Notes under the pieces: model-generated
The model's database searches: none
What the model was told of the DNA's origin: nothing
The model's input: the letters and a program-made list of their open reading frames with translations, nothing else
Shown: one piece after another, positions 1 to 8,489 of the stretch
Numbering within the stretch: position 1 is the first letter of the stretch
How the letters are laid out: the number at the start of each line of letters is the position of its first letter
Made by a program: the position numbers and the translations under genes
Source of the DNA: Acidobacteriota bacterium
Lineage (GTDB): Bacteria; Acidobacteriota; Terriglobia; Acidiferrales; UBA7541
DNA length: 41,946 bases
NCBI GenBank assembly: GCA_013287135.1
Contig: JABDEK010000032.1
Location: forward strand, 1-41,946
Direction: 5' to 3'

Positions 1-7
1 CACAAAA

Positions 8-82
8 TGGAGCGGGGGACGGGACTTGAACCCGCGACCATCTGCTTGGAAGGCAGAGACTCTACCACTGAGTTACCCCCGC
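8..82 (-). tRNA. tRNA-Gly (anticodon TCC)
   Basis: On the minus strand a full cloverleaf can be drawn: acceptor GCGGGGG pairs with CCCCCGC, the anticodon stem TCTGC/GCAGA encloses the loop CTTCCAA with anticodon TCC, and the T loop is GGTTCAAGTCC. The CCA end is encoded (8-10), discriminator T. It is the last of four tRNA genes read in the same direction and runs to the window edge. Confidence 0.96.
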
Positions 83-124
83 TCATTCACAGCAACCAGC
101 GCTAAACAAAAAGCACTGGATTTC

Positions 125-200
<76 letters not shown>

Positions 201-275
201 GCTTTCCGGTTTTCCCGCACTGCACTACCGCTAATTCAATTCTGGAAATCTTTTTCTGCCGCGCCAGTAAAAAAC

Positions 276-364
276 TGGTGGACGGGGGAGGATTCGAACC
301 TCCGTAGCCCGCAAGGAGCGGCAGATTTACAGTCTGCTGGTTTTAGCCACTCACCCACCCGTCC
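276..364 (-). tRNA. tRNA-Tyr (anticodon GTA)
   Basis: A class II tRNA with a long variable arm, as expected for bacterial tyrosine tRNA. Acceptor GGACGGG/CCCGTCC, anticodon stem GCAGA/TCTGC with loop CTGTAAA giving GTA, variable arm CGCTCCTTGCGGGCT, T loop GGTTCGAATCC. The CCA end is encoded (276-278). Confidence 0.96.
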
Positions 365-629
365 CGCAGAACCATTCGGGACGCTGGCTCGTTCGTCCCG
401 CAAAACATCTAAGCCGCCCGCGAGCGCGTCCCTGTAAAATGCTCGGGACACAACTTTTCTCTCCCGCGCTTCTTTCAGAACTCTACCGGAATGCAACCTC
501 ACCGGACTTCTATATGGGGCGCTCCGCAATGCAGAAAAGGCTCGTGTCCGAAGACACCAGCCCTAGCGCTTATGTCGCGAGGAACTTCGTCCGCAACCTT
601 GCAAAAAATTTCGCCGTGCCGTCAAAGTC

Positions 630-702
630 AGCTGGCGGAGGGAGTTGAACCCCCGACCCTCTGATTACAAATCAGATGCTCTACCAACTGAGCTACGCCA
701 GC
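630..702 (-). tRNA. tRNA-Thr (anticodon TGT)
   Basis: Acceptor GCTGGCG/CGCCAGC, anticodon stem TCTGA/TCAGA with loop TTTGTAA giving TGT (threonine, ACA), T loop GGTTCAACTCC. Unlike its three neighbours it does not encode CCA. It is the first gene of the cluster; the 265 bases between it and tRNA-Tyr (365-629) show no credible gene, only short reading frames without family resemblance. Confidence 0.95.
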
Positions 703-724
703 ATCGCTCAAACCGAACAAAAAT

Positions 725-730
725 ATCATA
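725..730 (-). promoter_or_regulatory. Possible -10 box of the tRNA cluster
   Basis: On the minus strand TATGAT lies 22 bases before the first base of tRNA-Thr(TGT), a fitting distance for a stable-RNA promoter. No convincing -35 box sits 16-18 bases upstream (a TTGCAA is only 12 bases away), so the call is weak. Confidence 0.3.
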
Positions 731-819
731 CCGGCAATCAGATTGCAAGCAGGTTCCTAACCCCGGCAAATCCAATGCCATTGCTATAGTTACAGTACCA
801 TCAAAACGGATCGGTTGCC

Positions 820-1635
820 CTATTGAGCAGGAGGTTTTGCCGCCGGCGAAGGTGCTGGCTCAGGCGCGGGCTTTGCAAATTGACTGTCCGCCAGCTGGAC
901 GTTCTGCTGAACGCCGGTGAATTTGATGGTGTAATCCGATTGCGCGCTGCTTTGGTGCACGGTAAAAGGTAGCTTGATCCCGTCGATGTCATGGTAATCG
1001 GACAGGTCCGTCTGGATCACCGCAGCTCCTTGCGGAGTGTGCACCGTTGTAATCGCTCTCGCCATTAACCCAGTCTTGATATCGAAGTACATTTTGTCCA
1101 AATCGCCTGCCGTAGACGTTGCTTCTACCGCATAAGTATCTTGATCACCGATTTTTTCAGTGCCGGTGACGTTCCATTTCGAATAGTACTTGCGCATATT
1201 CACTTGATGATAAAAATCGGCTTGTCGCAGCGAGTCTTCCGCTTCCGCGCCACTCTCCGTTCGAAGCCCGTTTTGAGGGTCGTCCGACCACGCTGTGGTA
1301 CCGTCGCAACCTCGCTCAAAGGTTGCGCCGGCAATATTCACTGCCACCAGCATCGAACTCGGAGCCTTTTCGTGAGATTCCAGGGTGCCTGAAATATTCA
1401 TGGCCGGAATGTCGATGGTGCCCTTCGCGACGCGCGAGGTTATTTTGTGCCAGGCAGCCGCTCCGCCGATCGCGTTCACATACTTGTCCAGAATTTGGTC
1501 CGCGCTTGGAGTCGCCGTAGAAGCCGATGCCGCCGGTTTTTGATCCGTGCTGGCAGGCGCTTGTGCAAAGGTTGCGAAGCTCAACGCCGCGCTGGCCACC
1601 GTGACCGCAAATATCTTCTTCCAATTTGCCTTCAT
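820..1635 (-). CDS. Secreted LolA-like (outer-membrane-lipoprotein-sorting-like) protein
   Basis: A 271-residue exported protein. A basic start (MKANWKK) and a hydrophobic run are followed by a likely signal peptidase I site after FAQA (about residue 26). An Ala/Ser/Thr-rich linker leads to a beta-rich domain (about 45-250) beginning D-x-I-L-D-K-Y-V-N-A-I-G-G, the way many LolA/LolB-fold 'outer membrane lipoprotein-sorting' proteins of Acidobacteriota begin; the tail is Pro/Ala-rich. GGAAGG lies eight bases before the ATG and supports the start. Lipid or lipoprotein carriage in the periplasm is inferred from the fold only; the true ligand is unknown. Divergent from the gene at 1795. Confidence 0.85.
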   Translation of the reverse strand: MKANWKKIFAVTVASAALSFATFAQAPASTDQKPAASASTATPSADQILDKYVNAIGGAAAWHKITSRVAKGTIDIPAMNISGTLESHEKAPSSMLVAVNIAGATFERGCDGTTAWSDDPQNGLRTESGAEAEDSLRQADFYHQVNMRKYYSKWNVTGTEKIGDQDTYAVEATSTAGDLDKMYFDIKTGLMARAITTVHTPQGAAVIQTDLSDYHDIDGIKLPFTVHQSSAQSDYTIKFTGVQQNVQLADSQFAKPAPEPAPSPAAKPPAQ

Positions 1636-1690
1636 TTTAGAGACCTTCCTTCGCGAGAACGATTCGCGGGGCGACTAGGTAGAAGAAAGT

Positions 1691-1719
1691 AGATTACGCG
1701 CATCCCGAAGGTCACACAA
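1691..1719 (-). promoter_or_regulatory. Candidate promoter of the LolA-like gene
   Basis: Minus-strand TTGTGT (1714-1719) and TAATCT (1691-1696) are separated by 17 bases, and point towards the ATG at 1635. Both boxes are imperfect matches to the sigma-70 consensus. Confidence 0.4.
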
Positions 1720-1738
1720 TACATCCTCTAATTGTATT
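1718..1738. promoter_or_regulatory. Inverted repeat, possible operator
   Basis: AATACA and TGTATT are perfect inverted copies with nine bases between them, in the divergent intergenic region and touching the candidate -35 box at 1714-1719. The placement would suit a dimeric repressor; no regulator is identified and a chance occurrence is possible. Confidence 0.3.
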
Positions 1739-1794
1739 ACGCTGGAAGGGAACAAACATTACACTAAATCTCGCGAAACGGACATAATTTTAAC

Positions 1795-2868
1795 GTGCCC
1801 ACTTCTTCCGCAAAACGCGCCTGGATCGTCATTGTAATACTACTTTTGCTCATCGTGGGCGTGCTGGGAATCTTTTATTACCGCCAGCGCGGTCCGCTGC
1901 CGGCCCTGCCGGGCGTTACCAACAATCCCGGCCCGCCGCCCGATATCCTCACGCAGCTTCCGCTGGATGCTCCGGTAGTCGGTTATGTAGACGCATCCGC
2001 GCTGCGAAAGTTGCAAAATTCACCGCTCGCCGCCGTCCTGGGTCTCACTTCGCCTGGGCCAGAGGCCGATCGCGAATACCAGCAATTCGTCGCTGATACT
2101 GGCTTTGATTACACGCGCGATTTGGACCACGCCGCCATTGCTTTCTGGCCGGCCAATTTGGGTCCCGACGATTCCCTCAACGAAAATCGCGTTGTCGCTA
2201 TCGTCGAAGGCCGCTTCGACGAACAGAGGATTAAAGCCTACGCGCTGCGTATGGGAAAACTCACAACCCGCGGAACTCAATCGATATACGAAATTCCGGG
2301 CAATCCGCCCATATCACTGGAATTTCTTTCTTCCACGCGCCTCGCACTCGCCGGCGGGAAAAATGCCACAGATTTGCTCAACACCATATCGTCCAGCGGA
2401 GTTCCCGCGCGGGATCCCGCAATGCAGGCCCGCGTTAAGAGTGTCGCTGGCGCGGCAATTTTCGCTATCGCACGGACCGATCGCCTGCCAGCCAGCTTTT
2501 ACGCGAGTTTCAAAAATTCGCCGCAGCTGGATCAATTGGCGCGCAGCATCCGCGGGTTAACTCTCGCCGCGCAACCCTCCGGCGACGACGTGAACGTGGC
2601 TCTCGACGCTGAATGCGATTCCATGACAAACGCCATTAAGATTTCGACCTTGCTCGATACCTTCCGCATGGTCGGGTCCATGGCCCTGCACGATCCCAAG
2701 ATGCGCGGTCAGATGACTCGGCAACAAGCCGCCTTCCTCGCATCTGTACTAAGCCAAACCAAAATCACCCACCAGGACAAATTTGTGCGCCTTTCTTTGC
2801 GTACCACTCCTGAAATGCTCGGTGCTCCCAGGCCCGCTCATACAGGAGTTGGCGTTCCACCTAGTTAA
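1795..2868 (+). CDS. Membrane-anchored protein of unknown function
   Basis: A 357-residue protein starting at GTG. One strong N-terminal transmembrane segment (about residues 8-28, followed by Y-Y-R-Q-R) anchors it, leaving a large soluble part that should face the periplasm. After a Pro/Gly-rich linker the soluble part starts L-P-L-D-A-P-V-V-G-Y-V-D-A-S; later parts look like alternating strands and helices, but I recognise no catalytic motif. It resembles conserved hypothetical proteins rather than a named family. Stands alone: divergent from the LolA-like gene and convergent with the M23 peptidase gene. Upstream there is no clear Shine-Dalgarno site, so the GTG start is tentative. Confidence 0.8.
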   Translation: MPTSSAKRAWIVIVILLLLIVGVLGIFYYRQRGPLPALPGVTNNPGPPPDILTQLPLDAPVVGYVDASALRKLQNSPLAAVLGLTSPGPEADREYQQFVADTGFDYTRDLDHAAIAFWPANLGPDDSLNENRVVAIVEGRFDEQRIKAYALRMGKLTTRGTQSIYEIPGNPPISLEFLSSTRLALAGGKNATDLLNTISSSGVPARDPAMQARVKSVAGAAIFAIARTDRLPASFYASFKNSPQLDQLARSIRGLTLAAQPSGDDVNVALDAECDSMTNAIKISTLLDTFRMVGSMALHDPKMRGQMTRQQAAFLASVLSQTKITHQDKFVRLSLRTTPEMLGAPRPAHTGVGVPPS

Positions 2869-2935
2869 GGAACATAGGTATCAAGTAGGATCGGTCAGGG
2901 GATAAACAAGGTCTCAGGTAACAGGAACCGCAGAG

Positions 2936-3829
2936 TTAATCGCCGGAAGCGACGGTAGAAGCCGTACTGAGGTAGCGCCAGGGATTAACCGGCGTGTTGT
3001 AAATCCGAACTTCGTAATGCAGGTGCGGTCCGGTCGAACGTCCGCTCGCCCCTTCGTAGCCAATCACGTCTCCACGCTTCACGTGCATGCCGATCTGCGT
3101 GTTAAAAGCGGACAGATGCCCGTACCACGTGCTCACGCCAAAGCCGTGGTCAATCACAACCAGGCGACCATATCCGGCACGCCGGTCCACAACGCTGATG
3201 ATTCCATCGGCGGTGGCGCGAACGTCATCGCCATAGTGCGACGCAATGTCCATTCCCGCGTGAAACGCGCCTTCACCACTGAACGGGTCCAGCCGCTCAC
3301 CAAAGTGCCCGGTAATTTCACCCTTCACCGGCCACAGCGTTGGGATAACGCCCAGGCTGCTTAACTGCGCCGCCGGCAATAAGCGCAAGCCATTGCCCGA
3401 CATTGCCACCGCAGTCGCGTTCTTCTGCAAGTAGCTGAACTCATCCACGGACTGCTCGAATTCTTCCTCAGGTTCTTGTGGCCCTTCCGCGAAACCAAAT
3501 GGGGTCTGCCGGAAGCGGGTAATTCCGTAAGCCATGGCCACTTCGCTGGCCAGCGATTGCAGGGAGTCTAGCCGCTGATTGGTGTCCTTCACCTGAGTCT
3601 GCAACTGGAGATATTGTTGCTTCAGGGCGTCCTGGTTTCGGCGTAGGGCGTTGTAATTCGTAGCTTTCCACAGCATCCGTGAGTAAGAGCTCATCCCCGC
3701 GATAACGGTAATACCCCCTACCGCAGCTAAAATGGCGAGGAAATGAAGGACGTAAAAAGGGACGCGTACCCGGCGCATTCCACCGGAAGCGCTCGACGCA
3801 ATAAAGAACGTGTAGTACTTACCTTTCAC
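2936..3829 (-). CDS. M23 family (LytM-type) metallopeptidase, membrane-anchored
   Basis: A 297-residue cell-wall enzyme or divisome activator. One transmembrane segment (about 24-46) is followed by a coiled coil (about 58-105), an acidic linker, and a C-terminal LytM/M23 domain (about 165-290). Zinc-binding motifs are intact: H190-x3-D194 in F-H-A-G-M-D-I and H-x-H at 269-271 in G-P-H-L-H-Y-E-V, plus H238. Intact sites suggest real peptidase activity on peptidoglycan cross-links, not only an EnvC-like activator role. The architecture, anchor plus coiled coil plus LytM, is common in Gram-negative bacteria. Convergent with the unknown gene ending at 2868; upstream 3830-4106 contains no other gene I can support. 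Confidence 0.93.
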   Translation of the reverse strand: MKGKYYTFFIASSASGGMRRVRVPFYVLHFLAILAAVGGITVIAGMSSYSRMLWKATNYNALRRNQDALKQQYLQLQTQVKDTNQRLDSLQSLASEVAMAYGITRFRQTPFGFAEGPQEPEEEFEQSVDEFSYLQKNATAVAMSGNGLRLLPAAQLSSLGVIPTLWPVKGEITGHFGERLDPFSGEGAFHAGMDIASHYGDDVRATADGIISVVDRRAGYGRLVVIDHGFGVSTWYGHLSAFNTQIGMHVKRGDVIGYEGASGRSTGPHLHYEVRIYNTPVNPWRYLSTASTVASGD

Positions 3830-4106
3830 GATTTAATTTTCCTAGTTAGTTGTTTTCGCTGGATTCAGGTCGCGAGTCCCCGTTCGCGGTCTGCCAACGC
3901 TGTTAGCAAATTGGACACATATGTTCGAAGCGCGTGCATTGTAGTGACCTGTCCAGTCGTCGTCAACCCCAATCTTCCATTTTGCATAGGAGCACCGGGA
4001 TGCGCAAACCAGCCGATCTCTCCCCTGACATGCTTTTAAACTTGCTTTCACTTTGGAACACCTTACCTTATTAAGGAAGCGCGAAACAACTGTACGGACG
4101 TTCAGG

Positions 4107-5162
4107 ATGGATAGGGAAAGTAAACTGGTCGAAAGGATTGCGCGGGAGTTTCGCTACGGCGCGGCAGAGAAGCATGCCCGCGGTGGCTCCGCGCTTCGCC
4201 TCGGCATCGGCGATGACGCCGCCGTCATTTCCTCCAGCGGCAAAAATGATTGGGTGCTTAGCTGCGATGCCTTCCTCGAAGGAGTTCACTTCCTCGCCAA
4301 AACGCACCCGCCCGATTCGGTCGGATATAAATCGCTGGTTCGCGCTACAAGCGACCTCGCGGCGATGGGGGCGACCCCGCGATACTTCCTCCTCACGCTC
4401 GCCATCCCTGAAACCTGCACTGGGGATTGGCTCCATCAGTTCCTAAGAGGCATGGCGCGAGCCGCCCGCTCGATGAAGATGATCCTTGCCGGAGGTGACA
4501 CCACCGAAGGCGACACAGTCTCGATCAGCGTTACTGTACTCGGCGAAGTTGCACGACGGCGGGCGGTGCCTCGATCGGGTGCGCGAGCGGGCGACATTAT
4601 ATATGTTAGCGGGCGCCTCGGCCGCGCCCAGCTCGGCCTGGAACTCCTGCTCCACGGGAACGGGAATATTCCAAGGAAAGGCTCCCCAGCTAAGAGTGTC
4701 AGGCACACGGAGGATGTCCCGCTTACTATCCTACAGCCTCATCTCTGTCCTCAAATCAGGCTCGCGCTCGGGGCCTGGCTGGCAAAGCACCGCTTGGCCT
4801 CCGCAATGATTGATCTCTCAGACGGCCTTTCTACCGATCTCACCCGCCTGTGCCAAGCCAGCGGAGTAGGCGCAGAAATCCACGCGGCGGCGATTCCCGT
4901 ATTGGCACTCCCGGCAGGTTTGTCAAAATATAAAGGAAGGTTCAAGCTCGATCCGCTACAGATGGCCTTGAACGGAGGCGAAGACTACGAACTCCTGTTC
5001 ACCGTGCCGCGAAGAAAAGTGAAGACACTGCGGGCAGCTCCCGGGTTCTCTCAGTTAACGCCCATCGGAGAAGTAACCGGCGCCAAAAAAGTGGTCCTGG
5101 TCGGTCCCAACGGAGCGAAGAAGCCTTTGAAGCCTCAAGGCTGGGACCCTTTTCGCCGCTAG
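4107..5162 (+). CDS. thiL: Thiamine-monophosphate kinase
   Basis: ThiL phosphorylates thiamine monophosphate to thiamine diphosphate with ATP, the last step of cofactor synthesis in the cytosol. The protein shows the family's order of motifs: G-I-G-D-D-A-A-V near the start, A-T-S-D-L-A-A-M-G-A, G-G-D-T-T-E-G-D, I-D-L-S-D-G-L-S-T-D-L and N-G-G-E-D-Y-E-L-L-F. I chose the ATG at 4107 (351 residues) because family members begin about 30 residues before G-I-G-D-D; an in-frame TTG at 4053 would add 18 residues with no family resemblance. There is no strong ribosome site before either start. It ends ten bases from the convergent cystathionine beta-synthase gene. No TPP riboswitch is visible upstream. 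Confidence 0.95.
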   Translation: MDRESKLVERIAREFRYGAAEKHARGGSALRLGIGDDAAVISSSGKNDWVLSCDAFLEGVHFLAKTHPPDSVGYKSLVRATSDLAAMGATPRYFLLTLAIPETCTGDWLHQFLRGMARAARSMKMILAGGDTTEGDTVSISVTVLGEVARRRAVPRSGARAGDIIYVSGRLGRAQLGLELLLHGNGNIPRKGSPAKSVRHTEDVPLTILQPHLCPQIRLALGAWLAKHRLASAMIDLSDGLSTDLTRLCQASGVGAEIHAAAIPVLALPAGLSKYKGRFKLDPLQMALNGGEDYELLFTVPRRKVKTLRAAPGFSQLTPIGEVTGAKKVVLVGPNGAKKPLKPQGWDPFRR

Positions 5163-5171
5163 CACAAACGC

Positions 5172-6560
5172 CTAGCGCTTCTGCCCAACCAGCTCTGCGA
5201 TCGTATCCATCAGGTCAAACTTGGTCAGCACTTCGAGCTTCTTATCCGGCATTTCTACGAAAACGGCGGGACTATCGTGACTCAAAATGTGTGTTACTCG
5301 TTCAACCGGCGAGTCAGCAGGAACCAGCGGCAGCGGATTTGTCATCACTTCGCGAATCACTAGCTTGCGCAGATCTTTCCCCTGCAGCGCGAGATTCAGA
5401 ATTTGGTCCTCAAACACGGTTCCAATCGAATGCTCTTCTTCGAACACGGGGAGCTGAGAGATGTCCTGCTTCTGCATGGTATGCAGCGCGTGGAAAACGG
5501 TCTGGTCCGGACGCGCCACGATCAAGTCGCGCGTTTTGCCGTTCTGCCGCTTGCCGCGAATCACATCTGCGGCGGTCAAGGTCACCTCCGCCTCTACGTA
5601 ACCGTGCTCGCGCATCCATCCATCGTTGTAAACCTTGCTCAAATAGCGCGACCCCGAATCGGGCAAGAATGCCACCAGCAGATCGCCTTTCTTCAAATCC
5701 CTGGCCACCCGTAACGCGCCCGCGATACATCCTCCTCCGGAACCGCCGGTGAAAATGCCTTCCTGTTTTGCCAGACGCCGCGCCCACACAAAACATTCTT
5801 CGTCGTTCACCTGCACCACATCGTCCAGAATTTTCAAGTTCATAGTGCCGGGAAAGAAATCTTCGCCGATTCCTTCCACTACGTAGGTCTTGGCCTTACC
5901 CACATGCCCCGTTTTCACGAACTCGTAGTAGAGCGACCCTATCGGATCCACGCCGATAATCTTAATGTTCGGATTTTTCTCTTTCAGATATTGGCCGACT
6001 CCGCTGATCGTGCCGCCGGTGCCCATTCCGCAAACGAAATGCGTAATTTTTCCTTCAGTATCGTTCCAGATTTCCGGACCTGTCGTCTTGTAGTGCGCTT
6101 CCGGATTCATCGGATTTTCGTACTGGTTCGGGTAATAGGAATTGGGAATTTCACGTGCCAGTTTTTGCGCCACGGAATAATAGCTGCGAGGATCCTCCGG
6201 TTCCACAGCGGTGGGACATACAATCACTTCCGCGCCAAACGCTTTCAGCAAATCGATCTTTTCCCGCGATTGCTTATCATTAATTGTGAACACCACTTTG
6301 TACCCGCGCACGCAAGCCACCAGCGCAAGTCCCATTCCTGTATTTCCCGACGTGCCTTCGATGATCGTTCCGCCCGGTTTCAGCTTTCCCGTGCGCTCTG
6401 CTTCATCGATCATCGAGAGCCCGATGCGGTCTTTCACCGACCCGCCCGGATTCAGGTAATCCGCTTTAATATAAATTTCGGCAGGAGAATCTTTCCCGAT
6501 CCGGTTCACCCGGATCAGCGGCGTGTTGCACATCGCCTCTAAAATATTGTTGCACTTCAT
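5172..6560 (-). CDS. Cystathionine beta-synthase with C-terminal CBS domain pair
   Basis: A 462-residue fold-type II PLP enzyme that condenses serine with homocysteine to cystathionine, the entry to reverse transsulfuration. The PLP lysine is K43 in G-G-S-V-K-D-R, T-S-G-N-T-G (70-75) holds the substrate carboxylate, G-T-G-G-T-I-S-G binds the phosphate and G-G-S-G-G-G follows near 285. Two CBS motifs occupy about 340-460, the regulatory module bound by S-adenosylmethionine or adenine nucleotides in relatives. Cysteine synthases lack this module, which favours the cystathionine beta-synthase reading, although O-acetylserine or serine use cannot be settled by sequence. AGGAGA nine bases before the ATG supports the start. 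The transmethylation counterpart lies at 16660. Confidence 0.93.
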   Translation of the reverse strand: MKCNNILEAMCNTPLIRVNRIGKDSPAEIYIKADYLNPGGSVKDRIGLSMIDEAERTGKLKPGGTIIEGTSGNTGMGLALVACVRGYKVVFTINDKQSREKIDLLKAFGAEVIVCPTAVEPEDPRSYYSVAQKLAREIPNSYYPNQYENPMNPEAHYKTTGPEIWNDTEGKITHFVCGMGTGGTISGVGQYLKEKNPNIKIIGVDPIGSLYYEFVKTGHVGKAKTYVVEGIGEDFFPGTMNLKILDDVVQVNDEECFVWARRLAKQEGIFTGGSGGGCIAGALRVARDLKKGDLLVAFLPDSGSRYLSKVYNDGWMREHGYVEAEVTLTAADVIRGKRQNGKTRDLIVARPDQTVFHALHTMQKQDISQLPVFEEEHSIGTVFEDQILNLALQGKDLRKLVIREVMTNPLPLVPADSPVERVTHILSHDSPAVFVEMPDKKLEVLTKFDLMDTIAELVGQKR

Positions 6561-6675
6561 GTGCGCGTTTCTCCTGGTGCGAAGTAATTCTGCAAATGAA
6601 TCTTAAGCTTAGTGACTTCTGTAAATCCTGTCCAGCGGCACCGAGCTTAGCGGCGGGTAGCTGTGAACGATGCGC

Positions 6676-7224
6676 TTATCGTGTTTGGTATGCGTATGCC
6701 TTGAGGAACACAAAAACGACCACGCCGGTGATTGAAACGTAGAGCCAAAGAGGAAAAGTCACGCGTGCGATTCGGCGATGCATCGCGAAGCGGCCCGTCA
6801 ACGAGAAAAAGAACGTCGTCAGCACCATCGGCAACGCTAGGATGGAAAGGATTATGTGGCTGGCTAGGATCGAAAGGTACAGGGTGCGCACCGGGCCGTG
6901 GCCCGGAAAAATCGTGTCGCCGTGCAAGGCGTGATTCACAATATAGCTGACCAGAAAAACGGAAGAGAACGCGAACGCCAGCAGCATGCTCTTGCGATGC
7001 GCAGCCATGTTGTGATGCTTAATGAAATACAATCCTACACACAGCGCAATCGCGCACAATCCGTTCAAAAGAGCGTTGAGGGCCGGCAAAAACATCCAGC
7101 GCCCTGCAAAATCGGCCGAGGCCTGATGCACGTAAAGCAGCCACAGCAGGAATGATACCGCCAGGCCGCTCACCACAACGATCGCGCCAACCACCGGCCG
7201 CGGACTAAATTCAACCTGTTCCAT
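6676..7224 (-). CDS. DUF420 family membrane protein (CtaM/YozB-like)
   Basis: A small polytopic membrane protein, 182 residues from the ATG at 7224, with about five hydrophobic segments. Conserved histidines sit in and beside them (H-H-N-M-A-A-H-R, N-H-A-L-H-G, the S-H-I-I-L-S stretch and M-H-R-R-I-A-R), the pattern of DUF420 proteins. Relatives such as CtaM are needed to mature haem-copper oxidases; that role is inferred here, and no oxidase gene is nearby. The reading frame stays open up to 7488, but the added residues are not membrane-like and overlap the oppositely oriented small gene at 7415, so a start at 7224 or 7251 is preferred. Confidence 0.85.
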   Translation of the reverse strand: MEQVEFSPRPVVGAIVVVSGLAVSFLLWLLYVHQASADFAGRWMFLPALNALLNGLCAIALCVGLYFIKHHNMAAHRKSMLLAFAFSSVFLVSYIVNHALHGDTIFPGHGPVRTLYLSILASHIILSILALPMVLTTFFFSLTGRFAMHRRIARVTFPLWLYVSITGVVVFVFLKAYAYQTR

Positions 7225-7414
7225 GGCGACAATTAAATCACAAAAGCTCATGCGGAGGTCATATAGAAAGTGCCGCAAATGAACCCTGATTCGCAGCGAA
7301 TTCGATAGCTTTGCTGGTTTGCTTGCGATCATAGAAATGTCGTTCCTCGCACACAACGAAAAGTTGTAAAGTTTGAATCGCCAGATCGCGGCAAGCAAGC
7401 GGTCAGGAAAAAGT

Positions 7415-7609
7415 GTGTTTGACAACGAATCAAAATGCCCCGTCAGTGGCAAGCGCATGTACGCAACCGAAGGCGAAGCCCTGGCCACAGCCGCCCACCA
7501 AATCGCATCCGCTAACGCACCAAAAGGCCTGGGCGCCTATCGTTGTTCGTGGTGTGACGCGTGGCATCTAACGAAGAATGCGGGAAAAACCAAAAAAGAT
7601 CGCAGATAA
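7415..7609 (+). CDS. Small cysteine-pair protein, function unknown
   Basis: About 64 residues from a GTG at 7415, which has AGGA six bases upstream; an in-frame TTG at 7373 would add 14 residues. It carries a first cysteine in C-P-V-S-G-K-R and a C-x-x-C pair in Y-R-C-S-W-C-D-A-W-H-L-T. This resembles short bacterial hypothetical proteins ending Y-R-C-x-x-C-x-x-W-H-L-T, which look like small zinc-binding modules. The cysteine and histidine pattern and the ribosome site argue that it is real although short. It is divergent from the DUF420 gene. No function can be assigned. Confidence 0.65.
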   Translation: MFDNESKCPVSGKRMYATEGEALATAAHQIASANAPKGLGAYRCSWCDAWHLTKNAGKTKKDRR

Positions 7610-7735
7610 ACGCTAATCCGCCGGCGAATTGAACGTGAAACTCAAATTGCCGTTTGAGTTCATCCCGTTTTGCAGACGTCATAGCCATGACAACCTTGGC
7701 AATCCCGCTGGTTTCCGGTTGTCTTACGCAGATCC

Positions 7736-8410
7736 CTAGGCTCGCGCCCACAAAGGCTTCACGTAAATAAGCGGGCGGATTTTGCTGCTCCTCCAGAAAT
7801 AAGCCAGAATGATCACGCTTGCAATCGCCGCGTACGCGCACCACAACGACGTAAACGCGTAGCGCTTGAACGCCATCACCGTCAGCAGAATCGCGAGATT
7901 GGCTATGCCAAACAGCACCATGGCCCTGACCTTCGAGAAAAATAGCGAGCCGCACGTCGCGATTATGTAAAGCACCGCAACCGCCGTGTTGTTCGTGGCC
8001 CGGTTGATGTACACGATGCTGTTTGCCTTCTCATACACCTGCGTTGGAAACGCCGTCAGCGCCCACAATATATAAAGCGTGGTTCCCGTGCCAATCACCA
8101 GAAACGGAACCATGCGCCGCCGGCCCGCGCCGTCAGGCTCAAATAGCAGCACGCTCAGCGGCAGCAGAAAAGGAAGTAGTCCCTGCGCATATAACATGAA
8201 CGCAGCACCCATATCGTGCGTCACCGTAGGCGGAAGTATCCCGTCCAGCCCGAGCCAGACGAAGCCCTCGATGAATTGATGAATCGCAAACAGTGTGGGC
8301 AGCGACGCAAAAAGCAATTCGCGCCGGTGCTTCACCTTCGTCAACGTTACCACTCCAATCGCAGCCAAGGCCCCGCTGCCCACAAAATTCGCCACCGCAG
8401 AAAAGCACAT
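7736..8410 (-). CDS. DUF6629 family integral membrane protein
   Basis: A 224-residue protein with about seven hydrophobic segments. It begins M-C-F-S-A-x-A-x-F, the hallmark N-terminus of the DUF6629 family, followed by a first helix and the charged loop K-V-K-H-R-R-E; H-Q-F-I-E-G-F-V-W-L-G-L in the second helix is also typical of relatives. The function of the family is unknown. The ATG at 8410 is fixed by the conserved N-terminus. It is divergent from the DCC gene at 8490. Confidence 0.88.
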   Translation of the reverse strand: MCFSAVANFVGSGALAAIGVVTLTKVKHRRELLFASLPTLFAIHQFIEGFVWLGLDGILPPTVTHDMGAAFMLYAQGLLPFLLPLSVLLFEPDGAGRRRMVPFLVIGTGTTLYILWALTAFPTQVYEKANSIVYINRATNNTAVAVLYIIATCGSLFFSKVRAMVLFGIANLAILLTVMAFKRYAFTSLWCAYAAIASVIILAYFWRSSKIRPLIYVKPLWARA

Positions 8411-8489
8411 AGCTGGTCTTCCCCCGCGCGAAAATTACACCCATCCCCGCCCAACACAAAATTATTTCTTCCAATCATCGCTAAGACAT

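Noticed and set aside
3830..4106. Possible small gene or TPP riboswitch before thiL
   Set aside because: Short frames there have no features, and the conserved TPP aptamer segment CTGAGA is not present.
5904..6542. Plus-strand open frame of 212 codons opposite cystathionine beta-synthase
   Set aside because: Mirror frame of the PLP domain; His/Arg/Phe-rich and not protein-like.
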